Both the position numbers and the translations under genes were made by a program. Shown here piece by piece: positions 1 to 5,847 of a stretch of 8,070 nucleotides of DNA (its first letter is position 1; each line of letters begins with the position of its first letter). The stretch is from Rhodobacterales bacterium. GTDB lineage: Bacteria; Pseudomonadota; Alphaproteobacteria; Rhodobacterales; Rhodobacteraceae. The notes under the pieces were generated by a model. That model did not search any database. It was given only the letters and a program-made list of their open reading frames with translations, and was not told where the DNA came from. The stretch lies in the NCBI GenBank assembly GCA_009992615.1, contig JAACVA010000217.1, positions 1-8,070 on the forward strand, written 5' to 3'.

Positions 1-751
1 GGTTCACCGGCATGGTAACGCTGCCCACGAACCGCGTGGTGTTGGCCAGGGTGACATCACTGTTCAGCCGGAAGTTGCCCTCGGGCACCAGAACATCGCG
101 TCCGTTCGCGGCCGCATCTGCGGCAGCAAAGGCAGCACTGTCATCCGTCGTGCCATCGCCCATTGCGCCATAATCGCGTACATCGACCCAATCCATCATC
201 CCGCGCAAAAAGGCGCTGGTGATGTCCTCGATTTCAATGTCGTCGATCCGCACCACGCCGCCGTTCGGCCCGGTCAGATCCAGACCGAAATGCCCATACA
301 GCGCCGACCGCCCCCAAACCATGTCCACCCCATTGCGTGCGCCCACGCCGACAATGGCGCTGACCTCAACCACCTGGCCGTAACTGGTCAATTGCCGCGA
401 CGGGCCGGTCATCATCACCCCGGTCACTGCGGCCCCCCCTGCCCCGCCGGCCCAAGCCGCGATCCGCACGGCGGGCAGATTGCCCGAAACCGCCTTTACC
501 CGCGCCTTGATCTGCAAATAGCACCCCGGCAGGATCGGCGTTTCCCCGGTATAGCGCAGCTTTTGCGTCGATTGCGTTTTCAGCAGTTCAAGCGCGCCGC
601 CGAAATCCTGATCGGCCGGCACCACCGCCACATTCGCTGCCCCATTGTATGTGGCCGAACCGGGGGTTCCATTTTCGCTGGACCAGACATTCAACCCGTT
701 CGTGAACGGCGGCGGTGTCAGCACCAATCCATCGGTAATCGCTTTGTTCAT
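1..751 (-). CDS. Pectate-lyase/GH28-related beta-helix protein, N-terminal part (runs off left edge)
   Basis: The first 250 residues of a larger protein are visible and the C-terminus lies outside the window. The ATG at 751-749 is preceded by a purine-rich GGAAAGGG about 6 bases upstream, which supports this start over the overlapping reading frame that begins at 806. Residues 1-20 are not a convincing signal peptide. Residues about 20-178 are rich in Gly, Val and Thr and end in a beta-strand signature, VVRIDDIEIEDI, as in carbohydrate-binding-type beta-sandwich modules; that fold is my inference. Residues 189-204 carry VDVRDYGAMGDGTTDD followed by an alanine-rich helix. This is the hallmark opening of the Pectate_lyase_3 / GH28-related right-handed beta-helix found in polysaccharide lyases and phage tailspikes. 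The catalytic coils would be downstream and cannot be judged. Possible roles are surface or tail polysaccharide binding or cleavage. The family call is fairly sure; substrate and cellular role are unknown. Confidence 0.8.
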   Translation of the reverse strand, partial: MNKAITDGLVLTPPPFTNGLNVWSSENGTPGSATYNGAANVAVVPADQDFGGALELLKTQSTQKLRYTGETPILPGCYLQIKARVKAVSGNLPAVRIAAWAGGAGGAAVTGVMMTGPSRQLTSYGQVVEVSAIVGVGARNGVDMVWGRSALYGHFGLDLTGPNGGVVRIDDIEIEDITSAFLRGMMDWVDVRDYGAMGDGTTDDSAAFAAADAAANGRDVLVPEGNFRLNSDVTLANTTRFVGSVTMPVN

Positions 752-914
752 CGCAGACCCTTTCCATGCGCCATCGGTTGATCACAACGCCACGGAAAAA
801 TCCCACGGTGCGAATGCCATCGGATGTCTCGCGCTGTTGGGGTCGTGATCTTGGCGCAAAGGGCTAACAGCAGCGGCTTAACCGCCACCTACGGCAGCGT
901 ACGCAGGCTGGCCC
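752..914. other. Intergenic gap between the DUF4864 and beta-helix genes
   Basis: This 163-base stretch separates two minus-strand genes. Read on the minus strand it holds a short imperfect hairpin, GCGG-TTAAG-CCGC, around 868-880. No T-run follows it, so it is at best a weak terminator. I see no convincing promoter hexamers, and the short open frames here are chance frames without family character. The gap is long enough that the beta-helix gene may have its own promoter. Confidence 0.4.
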
Positions 915-1331
915 TCAGGCCCCGAGCTGCGGTGCCTGCAAAAGCTGTACACCATTGATCTGCCAATCGGTTTCGGTCTGTATCATCTGATAGTCGAGCG
1001 CGTGATAGACGCCCGCCGCATCGCGCACCAACACCTTTTGCCACAAATCACCGTCGATTTCGCGCAGTTCAAGGAACGTCACCGCGCGGGGCCGGTACAC
1101 CATGGGATAGCCTTGCCGCACCATGGCGGCAAATCGGTCGACCGATCCAAAGATCATCTTGATGTTGGGCGAGGCATATTCAAATGCAGTAGCAAAATCG
1201 TCCGCCAGAAAGGCGTCGATCTGACCTTGAATCACGCCTTCAATGGCGCGGTCCGGTATCATTTCGGCTTGCGCACGGGCCATCCCGGCCAGGCCCAGAA
1301 CCATCGTCAAAATCAGGATTATCCGACCCAT
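915..1331 (-). CDS. Small secreted DUF4864-type protein
   Basis: Encodes 138 residues from the ATG at 1331. An upstream in-frame start at 1391 exists, but the 1331 ATG has a strong GGAGGAG about 10 bases before it and opens directly into a signal peptide. That signal has Arg3, a hydrophobic run IILILTMVLGLAGM, and an ARA|QA cleavage site after residue 20. The mature part (21-138) matches the DUF4864 pattern: a helix VIQGQIDAFLADDFATAFEYASP, then F..M...YPMVY.P, then alternating strands that end in WQINGVQLL. This resembles NTF2-like small alpha+beta folds. The protein is likely periplasmic, and I know of no established biochemical role for the family. It lies 82 bases downstream of the lysyl-tRNA synthetase on the same strand, so co-transcription is possible although a functional link is not obvious. 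The family call is fairly confident. Confidence 0.82.
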   Translation of the reverse strand: MGRIILILTMVLGLAGMARAQAEMIPDRAIEGVIQGQIDAFLADDFATAFEYASPNIKMIFGSVDRFAAMVRQGYPMVYRPRAVTFLELREIDGDLWQKVLVRDAAGVYHALDYQMIQTETDWQINGVQLLQAPQLGA

Positions 1332-1413
1332 CCCTGCCGCTCCTCCGGTTAAGTATGCAGGAAGACATAGAGCAGGCCGGAAAAGTTTCACCCCACCGTT
1401 CGAAAATCGCGCC

Positions 1414-2994
1414 TCAACCGGCCAGATCGCCCCGCAGCGCGCCTTCGATCAGCGCGATCGTCTCATCCACGCCATAAAGCGCGATGAACCCACCAAATCG
1501 CGGCCCCTGCGACGCGCCCAGCAGAACCTCGTACAGCGCCGTGAACCAGTCGCGCAGCGGCTCGAACCCATGCTCTTTGCCGACGGCAAAGATCATGCTT
1601 TGCAAGGCTTCGGCGTCCAACCCGCCCTCCCAGGCCTTGAGATTTCCCACCACCTGTTCCAGCGCCAGCCTCTCGCGCGGCTCGGGCTGGCGGAACACCT
1701 TGGTGGGCTTCACGAAATCGTTGTAATAGCGCACGGCAAACCCCGCCGCAGCATCCAGATCGGCGTTCGTTTCGGGCGTGGCGTCGGGCGCATAGCGGCG
1801 TATGAAGCCCCACAGCGTTGCCTTGTCCTCGGCCGCAGAAACGCTGGCAAGGTTCAGCAGCATCGCAAACGGCACCACCATGGTGGACACCGGAACATTG
1901 GTGCCATGGATGTGAAATACCGGGTTGTTGCAGCGTGCTGCCGCATCCTGATCGGGATAAGCGCGCAATTGCTGGTGATATTCATCCATGGCTTTCGGGA
2001 TCACGTCGAAATACATCCGCTTGGCGGTTTTCGGCTTGAGATACATGAAATACGACAGTGATTCCGTGCTGGCATAGGTCAGCCATTCATCAATGCTCAA
2101 ACCGTTGCCGGAAGATTTTGAAATTTTCTGGCCCTTGTCGTCCAGAAACAATTCATAAGTGAAATGGTGCGGCTTGCGTCCGCCCAGAATCTCGCAGATC
2201 CGGTCATAGATTGGGGTATTGGTCGAATGATCCTTGCCATACATCTCGAAATCAACGTCAAGCGCCGCCCAGCGCGCGCCAAAGTCCGGTTTCCATTGCA
2301 GTTTCACATTGCCACCCGTCACCGGCAGCGTCCATTCCCGCCCGGTTTCGTCGTCAAAGGTGATTTCACCACGCACGCCATCGACATTCTTCATCGGCAC
2401 ATACAGAACCCGGCCGGTTTCCGGGTGGATCGGCAGGAAACACGAATAGGTCTGCTGCCGCTCGTCCCGCAAACTGGCCAGCATCACCTGCATGATCGCG
2501 TCATAGCGTTCGGCGGCGCGCAACAGAACGTCGTCGAATTGCCCCGAGCGATAGAATTCGGTCGCCGAATAAAATTCATATTCGAACCCGAAGGTATCCA
2601 GAAACCGCCGCAGCATGGCGTTGTTGTGACCACCGAAACTGTCGTGGGTGCCGAAAGGATCGGGCACCGATGTCAGTGGCCTTTGCAGGTGTTCCTTCAG
2701 CGCCTCGGGGTTGGGCACGTTGCCCGGCACCTTGCGCATCCCGTCCAGATCATCGGAAAAACAGATCAGCCGCGTCGGGATGTCGGAAATCACTTCGAAC
2801 GCCCTGCGGATCATCGTCGTGCGCGCTACCTCACCGAAAGTGCCGATATGCGGCAGCCCCGATGGCCCATAGCCGGTCTCGAACAGGACAAATCCCTTTT
2901 CCGGCGGCGCCTTCTCATAGCGTTTCAACAGCGCGCGCGCCTCTTCAAAGGGCCAGGCCTTCGATGTCATTGCCGCATCGCGCAAGGTCGACAT
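1414..2994 (-). CDS. lysK: Class I (archaeal-type) lysyl-tRNA synthetase
   Basis: Charges tRNA-Lys with lysine in the cytoplasm using ATP. The 526-residue protein has the class I Rossmann signatures: GPSGLPHIGT, with the HIGH-type motif HIGT at residues 49-52, and DDKGQKISKS, with the KMSKS-type loop KISKS at 290-294. The LysRS-I-typical stretch FEMYGKDHSTNTPIYD lies near 249-264. Class II LysRS motifs are absent. The C-terminal part (about 330-526) is helical, as expected for the class I anticodon-binding alpha-helix cage, and the length is normal for the family. The ATG at 2994 is preceded by GAGGAG at about 9 bases, which fixes the start. Class I LysRS is known from most archaea and some bacteria including alphaproteobacteria, so it is likely the cell's normal enzyme. 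It is divergent from the TerB-like gene and followed by the DUF4864 gene. The symbol lysS is also used for this enzyme. Confidence 0.97.
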   Translation of the reverse strand: MSTLRDAAMTSKAWPFEEARALLKRYEKAPPEKGFVLFETGYGPSGLPHIGTFGEVARTTMIRRAFEVISDIPTRLICFSDDLDGMRKVPGNVPNPEALKEHLQRPLTSVPDPFGTHDSFGGHNNAMLRRFLDTFGFEYEFYSATEFYRSGQFDDVLLRAAERYDAIMQVMLASLRDERQQTYSCFLPIHPETGRVLYVPMKNVDGVRGEITFDDETGREWTLPVTGGNVKLQWKPDFGARWAALDVDFEMYGKDHSTNTPIYDRICEILGGRKPHHFTYELFLDDKGQKISKSSGNGLSIDEWLTYASTESLSYFMYLKPKTAKRMYFDVIPKAMDEYHQQLRAYPDQDAAARCNNPVFHIHGTNVPVSTMVVPFAMLLNLASVSAAEDKATLWGFIRRYAPDATPETNADLDAAAGFAVRYYNDFVKPTKVFRQPEPRERLALEQVVGNLKAWEGGLDAEALQSMIFAVGKEHGFEPLRDWFTALYEVLLGASQGPRFGGFIALYGVDETIALIEGALRGDLAG

Positions 2995-3036
2995 ATGCTA
3001 TACTCCTCAAACGGCCCCGGATCGGGCGGCCGCCAA

Positions 3037-3071
3037 CCCCTATTGCTCTGGCGCTGTCGCGTCAATATTCT
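3037..3071. promoter_or_regulatory. Possible overlapping divergent promoters for lysK and the terB-like gene
   Basis: On the minus strand TTGACG (3065-3060) is a near-perfect -35 box for lysK, but the hexamer 17 bases on (TAGGGG, 3042-3037) is a poor -10. On the plus strand TTGCTC (3043-3048), a 17-base spacer and TATTCT (3066-3071) form a weak sigma70-type promoter for the downstream GTG-start gene. The two candidates share the same bases, so initiation in one direction could interfere with the other. This is pattern matching only. Confidence 0.3.
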
Positions 3072-3101
3072 GCACCGCAACATCACAGGACAGGACAGAC
3101 C

Positions 3102-3524
3102 GTGACAGACATTTCCCATTCGCTCAGCCCCCAGGATTGCCTCGTCGCGGTGATGATCGCGATCTGTGTCTCGGATGAGTCGATCAAGACGACCGAATTG
3201 CTGACGATCGAACGCATCGTCAACCACCTGCCGGTGTTTGCCGATTTCGATCAGGATCGGATCCGGCAAGTCTCTGAAATCGTATTCGATCTGTTCGCCG
3301 AAGAAGATGGGCTGGACGCCCTGTTCGGGCTCGTCCGCGACAGCCTGCCGGAAAAGCTGTTCGAAACCGCCTATGCCATGGCCTGTGATGTTGCCGCAGC
3401 AGATGGCCACATCGAAGAACCCGAACTGCGCCTGCTGGAAGAAATCCGCTATGAACTGAACGTCGACCGTTTGCACGCCGCCGCCATCGAACGCGGCGCA
3501 CGGGCCCGCCACACTACGTTATAA
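3102..3524 (+). CDS. TerB-fold (tellurite resistance TerB-like) small protein
   Basis: Encodes 140 residues from a GTG start at 3102, preceded by a modest AGGACAGG. The open frame extends far upstream, but that part lies antisense to lysK and has no coding character. The protein is all-helical and acidic. It shows two copies of the pattern D-x2-I-x3-E-L-x3-E-x-I, at residues 25-39 (in SDESIKTTELLTIERI) and 101-115 (in ADGHIEEPELRLLEEI). This is the pseudo-symmetric acidic layout of the TerB/COG3793 fold, in which such residues bind divalent metal. TerB-like single-domain proteins are widespread in alphaproteobacteria and usually occur without the rest of the ter operon. No terC, terD or terZ gene is nearby, so real tellurite resistance should not be assumed. 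It is likely cytosolic, with no signal peptide or membrane segment. Its end converges on the dacB end, with a 63-base gap. Confidence 0.78.
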   Translation: MTDISHSLSPQDCLVAVMIAICVSDESIKTTELLTIERIVNHLPVFADFDQDRIRQVSEIVFDLFAEEDGLDALFGLVRDSLPEKLFETAYAMACDVAAADGHIEEPELRLLEEIRYELNVDRLHAAAIERGARARHTTL

Positions 3525-3540
3525 TCCCGCGCAGCAGCGT

Positions 3541-3561
3541 CCACCATCGGGCAAGCGGTGG
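3541..3561. terminator. Weak hairpin between convergent genes
   Basis: CCACC (3541-3545) pairs with GGTGG (3557-3561) across an 11-base loop in the 63-base gap between the convergent TerB-like and dacB genes. The position suits a bidirectional terminator, but the stem is short and no T-run follows on either strand, so this is a weak candidate. Confidence 0.2.
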
Positions 3562-3587
3562 TTCAATCCTGTACAATCAAGCCCGCG

Positions 3588-5051
3588 TCAGGCGGTGTAA
3601 AGTGTCGACCAACGCTCCAGCAGCGCCCATTGCAGGGTGCGTGCGCGGCGCGTCCAGGCGGCACCGCCCGGTGGGCTTTCCCGGTCGGTCAGGGGCACGG
3701 CGGCACGGCGCGGCGAATCAGCACAAAAAATCGCAAATGCCAGGTCGGTATTGCCCGGAGATGCAACGAACCCGGTCAGCGCAGAAACGAAATTCAACGT
3801 GCCTGTCTTGGCCTGCACGGGTGTTTCGGGGCGGTTTTCCATTGGATAGGTGCGCAGCAGCCCGCGCAAGATTCCGCCTTGCCCAGCCGCCACCATGGCC
3901 TGCGCCATGTCGCCCGCCGACATCCGTGACGTGCCGCTCAGCCCGGAATGATCGACAAACGCCGCACCGGGGGCCAACCCCCTGTCGGCCAGCCAAGCGT
4001 TCATCCTGGCGGCACTTTCGGCCAGCCCCGACACGGGTCCACCGCGCCGGACGCTGGCCGTCATGCCCACGACCTCGGCGGTCAGGTTGGTGGAATAGCG
4101 CAGCATGTCCCGCAATATCTCGGGCAATGCAGCGCTGTTATGGCGCACAAGCGTTGTGCCGGCAAAGCTGTCAGTCCGGCCCACATCCCCGTTCAGGGCG
4201 ATGCCCTGCGCGCGGGCAAATGTCTGGAACACCTCACCGGCATATAGCGCCGGACGGCGCACCGGCAGCCATCGCGCCCCCCCCGTGCCCAGCGCCCCGC
4301 GCGCAACGGTCCACGCATCCCGCCCATCGTCATCGGCATAAGTGTACACCGGCAGCGTCCGGTCAATCACCCGCATCTGCGCCATCGTAACCTCGGGGCG
4401 GTATCTGTCTGAACGCGCATCCATCGTCACCCGATACTTGCCAGCCTCGCGACGCCATTCGAAATGCACCCGATTGAAGTTCAGGTTCAGCCCCCCCACC
4501 GCCGGATTGTATCCCACATGGTCTGGCTGATCCGCGTCGATGTCACGCAACAGCGGCAGGGCGCCGTCCGCCACCAGGAAACGGCCCGAAATCTCGCGCA
4601 GACCGACCTGTTTCAATTGCATCGCCATATCGGCCAAGGCGTCGGTGTCCAGAGTTGGATCGCCGCCGCCCGCAAGGATCAGATCGCCCTCCAGCCGCCC
4701 TGCCGTGACCGGTCCGGTGGCCACCAGACGTGTCTCAAACCGATGGTCGATACCCAGCGCATCCAGCGCATACAGCGATGTCATCGTCTTGGCCGTGCTG
4801 GCAGGGGCCAAACCAAGAGCCGGCGCGCGGGATTCAAGGATCGTACCGGTGCGCATGTCGGCCACGGCAAAACCCACTTCGCCGCCCAGTCGGGCCTGCT
4901 CGACCAACGCCTGCGCCGAGATGACCGCCCGCTTGAACAGGTCCGCCGCACGCGGGGCCGGCCGGATCGATGTCAGGGGGGCATCGGCCAACAGCGGGGT
5001 TGCGCCGCTGGCCAACAGCCCGCCCAAAACGCCCCGTCGTGTTACGCGCAC
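3588..5051 (-). CDS. dacB: PBP4-type D-alanyl-D-alanine carboxypeptidase/endopeptidase (peptidase S13)
   Basis: A periplasmic penicillin-binding protein that trims the terminal D-Ala of peptidoglycan stem peptides and cleaves D-Ala-mDAP cross-links. All three active-site motifs of the S13 family are present in order: STAK at 85-88 (nucleophile Ser85, Lys88), STN at 320-322 (the SxN motif) and KTG at 415-417. The large insert between the first and second motifs, about 230 residues, is typical of PBP4 rather than PBP5/6, and 487 residues is normal. The start is GTG at 5051 with GGGGGA about 7 bases upstream; the next in-frame Met is far inside the domain. The N-terminus (TRRGVLGGLLASGATPLLADA) has a twin arginine, a hydrophobic stretch and an A-x-A-like end, so export may use the Tat route. 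It lies 104 bases downstream of nadD on the same strand and probably closes that transcription unit. Confidence 0.95.
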   Translation of the reverse strand: MRVTRRGVLGGLLASGATPLLADAPLTSIRPAPRAADLFKRAVISAQALVEQARLGGEVGFAVADMRTGTILESRAPALGLAPASTAKTMTSLYALDALGIDHRFETRLVATGPVTAGRLEGDLILAGGGDPTLDTDALADMAMQLKQVGLREISGRFLVADGALPLLRDIDADQPDHVGYNPAVGGLNLNFNRVHFEWRREAGKYRVTMDARSDRYRPEVTMAQMRVIDRTLPVYTYADDDGRDAWTVARGALGTGGARWLPVRRPALYAGEVFQTFARAQGIALNGDVGRTDSFAGTTLVRHNSAALPEILRDMLRYSTNLTAEVVGMTASVRRGGPVSGLAESAARMNAWLADRGLAPGAAFVDHSGLSGTSRMSAGDMAQAMVAAGQGGILRGLLRTYPMENRPETPVQAKTGTLNFVSALTGFVASPGNTDLAFAIFCADSPRRAAVPLTDRESPPGGAAWTRRARTLQWALLERWSTLYTA

Positions 5052-5080
5052 TACAATATCCCCCGGTCAATGGCTTGTCA

Positions 5081-5094
5081 GCCCCGGCAGGGGC
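5081..5094 (-). promoter_or_regulatory. GC-rich hairpin in the nadD-dacB gap
   Basis: GCCCC-TGCC-GGGGC on the minus strand is a perfect 5-bp stem with a 4-base loop, 30 bases before the dacB start. The following sequence is not T-rich, so it is not a classic terminator. It could stabilise or attenuate the transcript ahead of dacB, or it could be a chance feature of GC-rich DNA. Confidence 0.25.
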
Positions 5095-5155
5095 CCACGC
5101 GCGGTGCAGTTAAACGCCTGCTTGCGCGACCCGCAACCCCGAACCCGATCACGTC

Positions 5156-5764
5156 TCACTCACCCCAGGCACCGCTGGCGCGAATCGCACTGGAAGACGC
5201 CGTGTTCATGGGTATGTTGACGAAACACCAAACCGGCGCCGCAGTCCGCCCCAAAAGCTGTGACTGTCGCCCCGGCAAGCGAAACCTCTCGAACCGCGCC
5301 GCCGCCACCGAGGTGCGCGCCGAAATCCGCTGTCCGGGACGGGCCAGAACCCCCACAGGCACCGTTGCCATGATCCATTGCCATTGGTCCCAGTGGTGAA
5401 ACCCGGCCAGATTGTCCGCCCCCATAAGCCAGACGAACCGAACACCGGGATAGAGCGCACCAAGCCGCTTGAGGGTGGCCGCAGTATACCGCGTGCCAAT
5501 CCGCGTTTCGATGTCGGTCATCTGCACCCGCGGATGATCCATCACCGCACGCGCTGCCGCAAGCCGCCGTGCCATGGGCGCCGGCCCCTTTTGTTTCAGT
5601 GGGTTGCCCGGACTGACCAGCCACCACACCTGATCAAGGCCAAACCGTTTCAGCGCCTCGCGGGTGATATGGGCATGGCCCGCGTGCGGTGGATCAAAGC
5701 TGCCACCCAACAGGCCCACCGCCTGCCCCGCCCGCGCAACGGGAAAACCGGGGCCATGGCCCAT
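5156..5764 (-). CDS. nadD: Nicotinate-nucleotide adenylyltransferase
   Basis: Transfers AMP from ATP to nicotinate mononucleotide to make deamido-NAD in the NAD biosynthesis pathway, in the cytosol. The 202-residue protein has the nucleotidyltransferase signature GGSFDPPHAGH at 20-30, the (H/T)xGH-type ATP site with His27 and His30. WWLVSPGNPLK follows, then the family motif WLMGADNLAGFHHW in the middle, and the C-terminal SSSAIR (190-195), the ISSTxIR-type phosphate-binding motif with Ser in place of Thr. I chose the ATG at 5764; the frame also contains a TTG at 5773, but that lies inside a small hairpin. No clear Shine-Dalgarno precedes either start. The usual bacterial neighbours rsfS and rlmH are not next to it; the gene sits between the aldo-keto reductase and dacB, all read in the same direction. 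The function is very secure. Confidence 0.95.
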   Translation of the reverse strand: MGHGPGFPVARAGQAVGLLGGSFDPPHAGHAHITREALKRFGLDQVWWLVSPGNPLKQKGPAPMARRLAAARAVMDHPRVQMTDIETRIGTRYTAATLKRLGALYPGVRFVWLMGADNLAGFHHWDQWQWIMATVPVGVLARPGQRISARTSVAAARFERFRLPGRQSQLLGRTAAPVWCFVNIPMNTASSSAIRASGAWGE

Positions 5765-5766
5765 TA

Positions 5767-5781
5767 CCGGCAAACCGCCGG
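5767..5781 (-). promoter_or_regulatory. Hairpin abutting the nadD start codon
   Basis: On the minus strand CCGGC-GGTTT-GCCGG forms a perfect 5-bp stem that ends 2 bases before the ATG at 5764, exactly where a ribosome binding site would be expected. No Shine-Dalgarno is visible there. The hairpin may limit nadD initiation, or translation may rely on another mechanism. Function is inferred from position only. Confidence 0.35.
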
Positions 5782-5791
5782 AAAGGCACCC

Positions 5792-5835
5792 GAGGCCGGG
5801 ATGCCTCCGGCGGGAGTATTTTTACAAAGAAGAAA
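5792..5835. repeat. Rhodobacterales-type intergenic element with alternative stems
   Basis: The core GCCTCCGGCGGGAGTATTTTT begins at 5803 and is followed by ACAAAGAAGAAA. I recall this kind of sequence (a CCTCCGGCGGGAG core, then an AT-rich tail and AAAGAAGAAG-like end) as a frequent intergenic motif in Rhodobacteraceae genomes. Only one copy lies in this window, so repetition is not shown here. The GCCTC at 5803-5807 can pair upstream with GAGGC (5792-5796). Alternatively, CTCC (5805-5808) can pair with GGAG (5813-5816), followed on the plus strand by TATTTTT. It lies between the stop of the aldo-keto reductase gene and nadD. Confidence 0.5.
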
Positions 5836-5847
5836 CACCGGCGCGGT

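Noticed and set aside
290..781. 163-residue plus-strand open frame in the left-edge gene
   Set aside because: It is very rich in His, Arg and Pro and antisense to the beta-helix protein, which has a start site and a recognisable domain signature.
868..880. Hairpin in the 752-914 gap as a rho-independent terminator
   Set aside because: The stem is short, with wobble pairs outside the core, and no T-run follows on the minus strand.
1332..1391. Longer version of the DUF4864-type protein starting at 1391
   Set aside because: The additional 20 residues precede a textbook signal peptide, and the 1331 ATG has a strong GGAGGAG upstream.
2670..3101. Upstream extension of the TerB-like reading frame
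   Set aside because: The frame is open to 2670, but the extra part is antisense to lysK and Arg/Pro/Ser-rich. The TerB-like character starts right after the GTG at 3102.
2164..3105. 313-residue plus-strand open frame opposite lysK
   Set aside because: It is antisense to a full-length class I LysRS. Long antisense frames are expected in GC-rich codon usage, and the translation has no recognisable motif.
2967..3512. 181-residue minus-strand open frame opposite the TerB-like gene
   Set aside because: It mirrors the plus-strand gene, which has the better amino-acid composition and the paired acidic motifs. The minus frame has no motif or ribosome binding site that I can see.
4464..5399. 311-residue plus-strand open frame across dacB, the gap and nadD
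   Set aside because: It crosses two well-supported minus-strand genes and the gap between them, with Arg/Gln-rich composition typical of a shadow frame.
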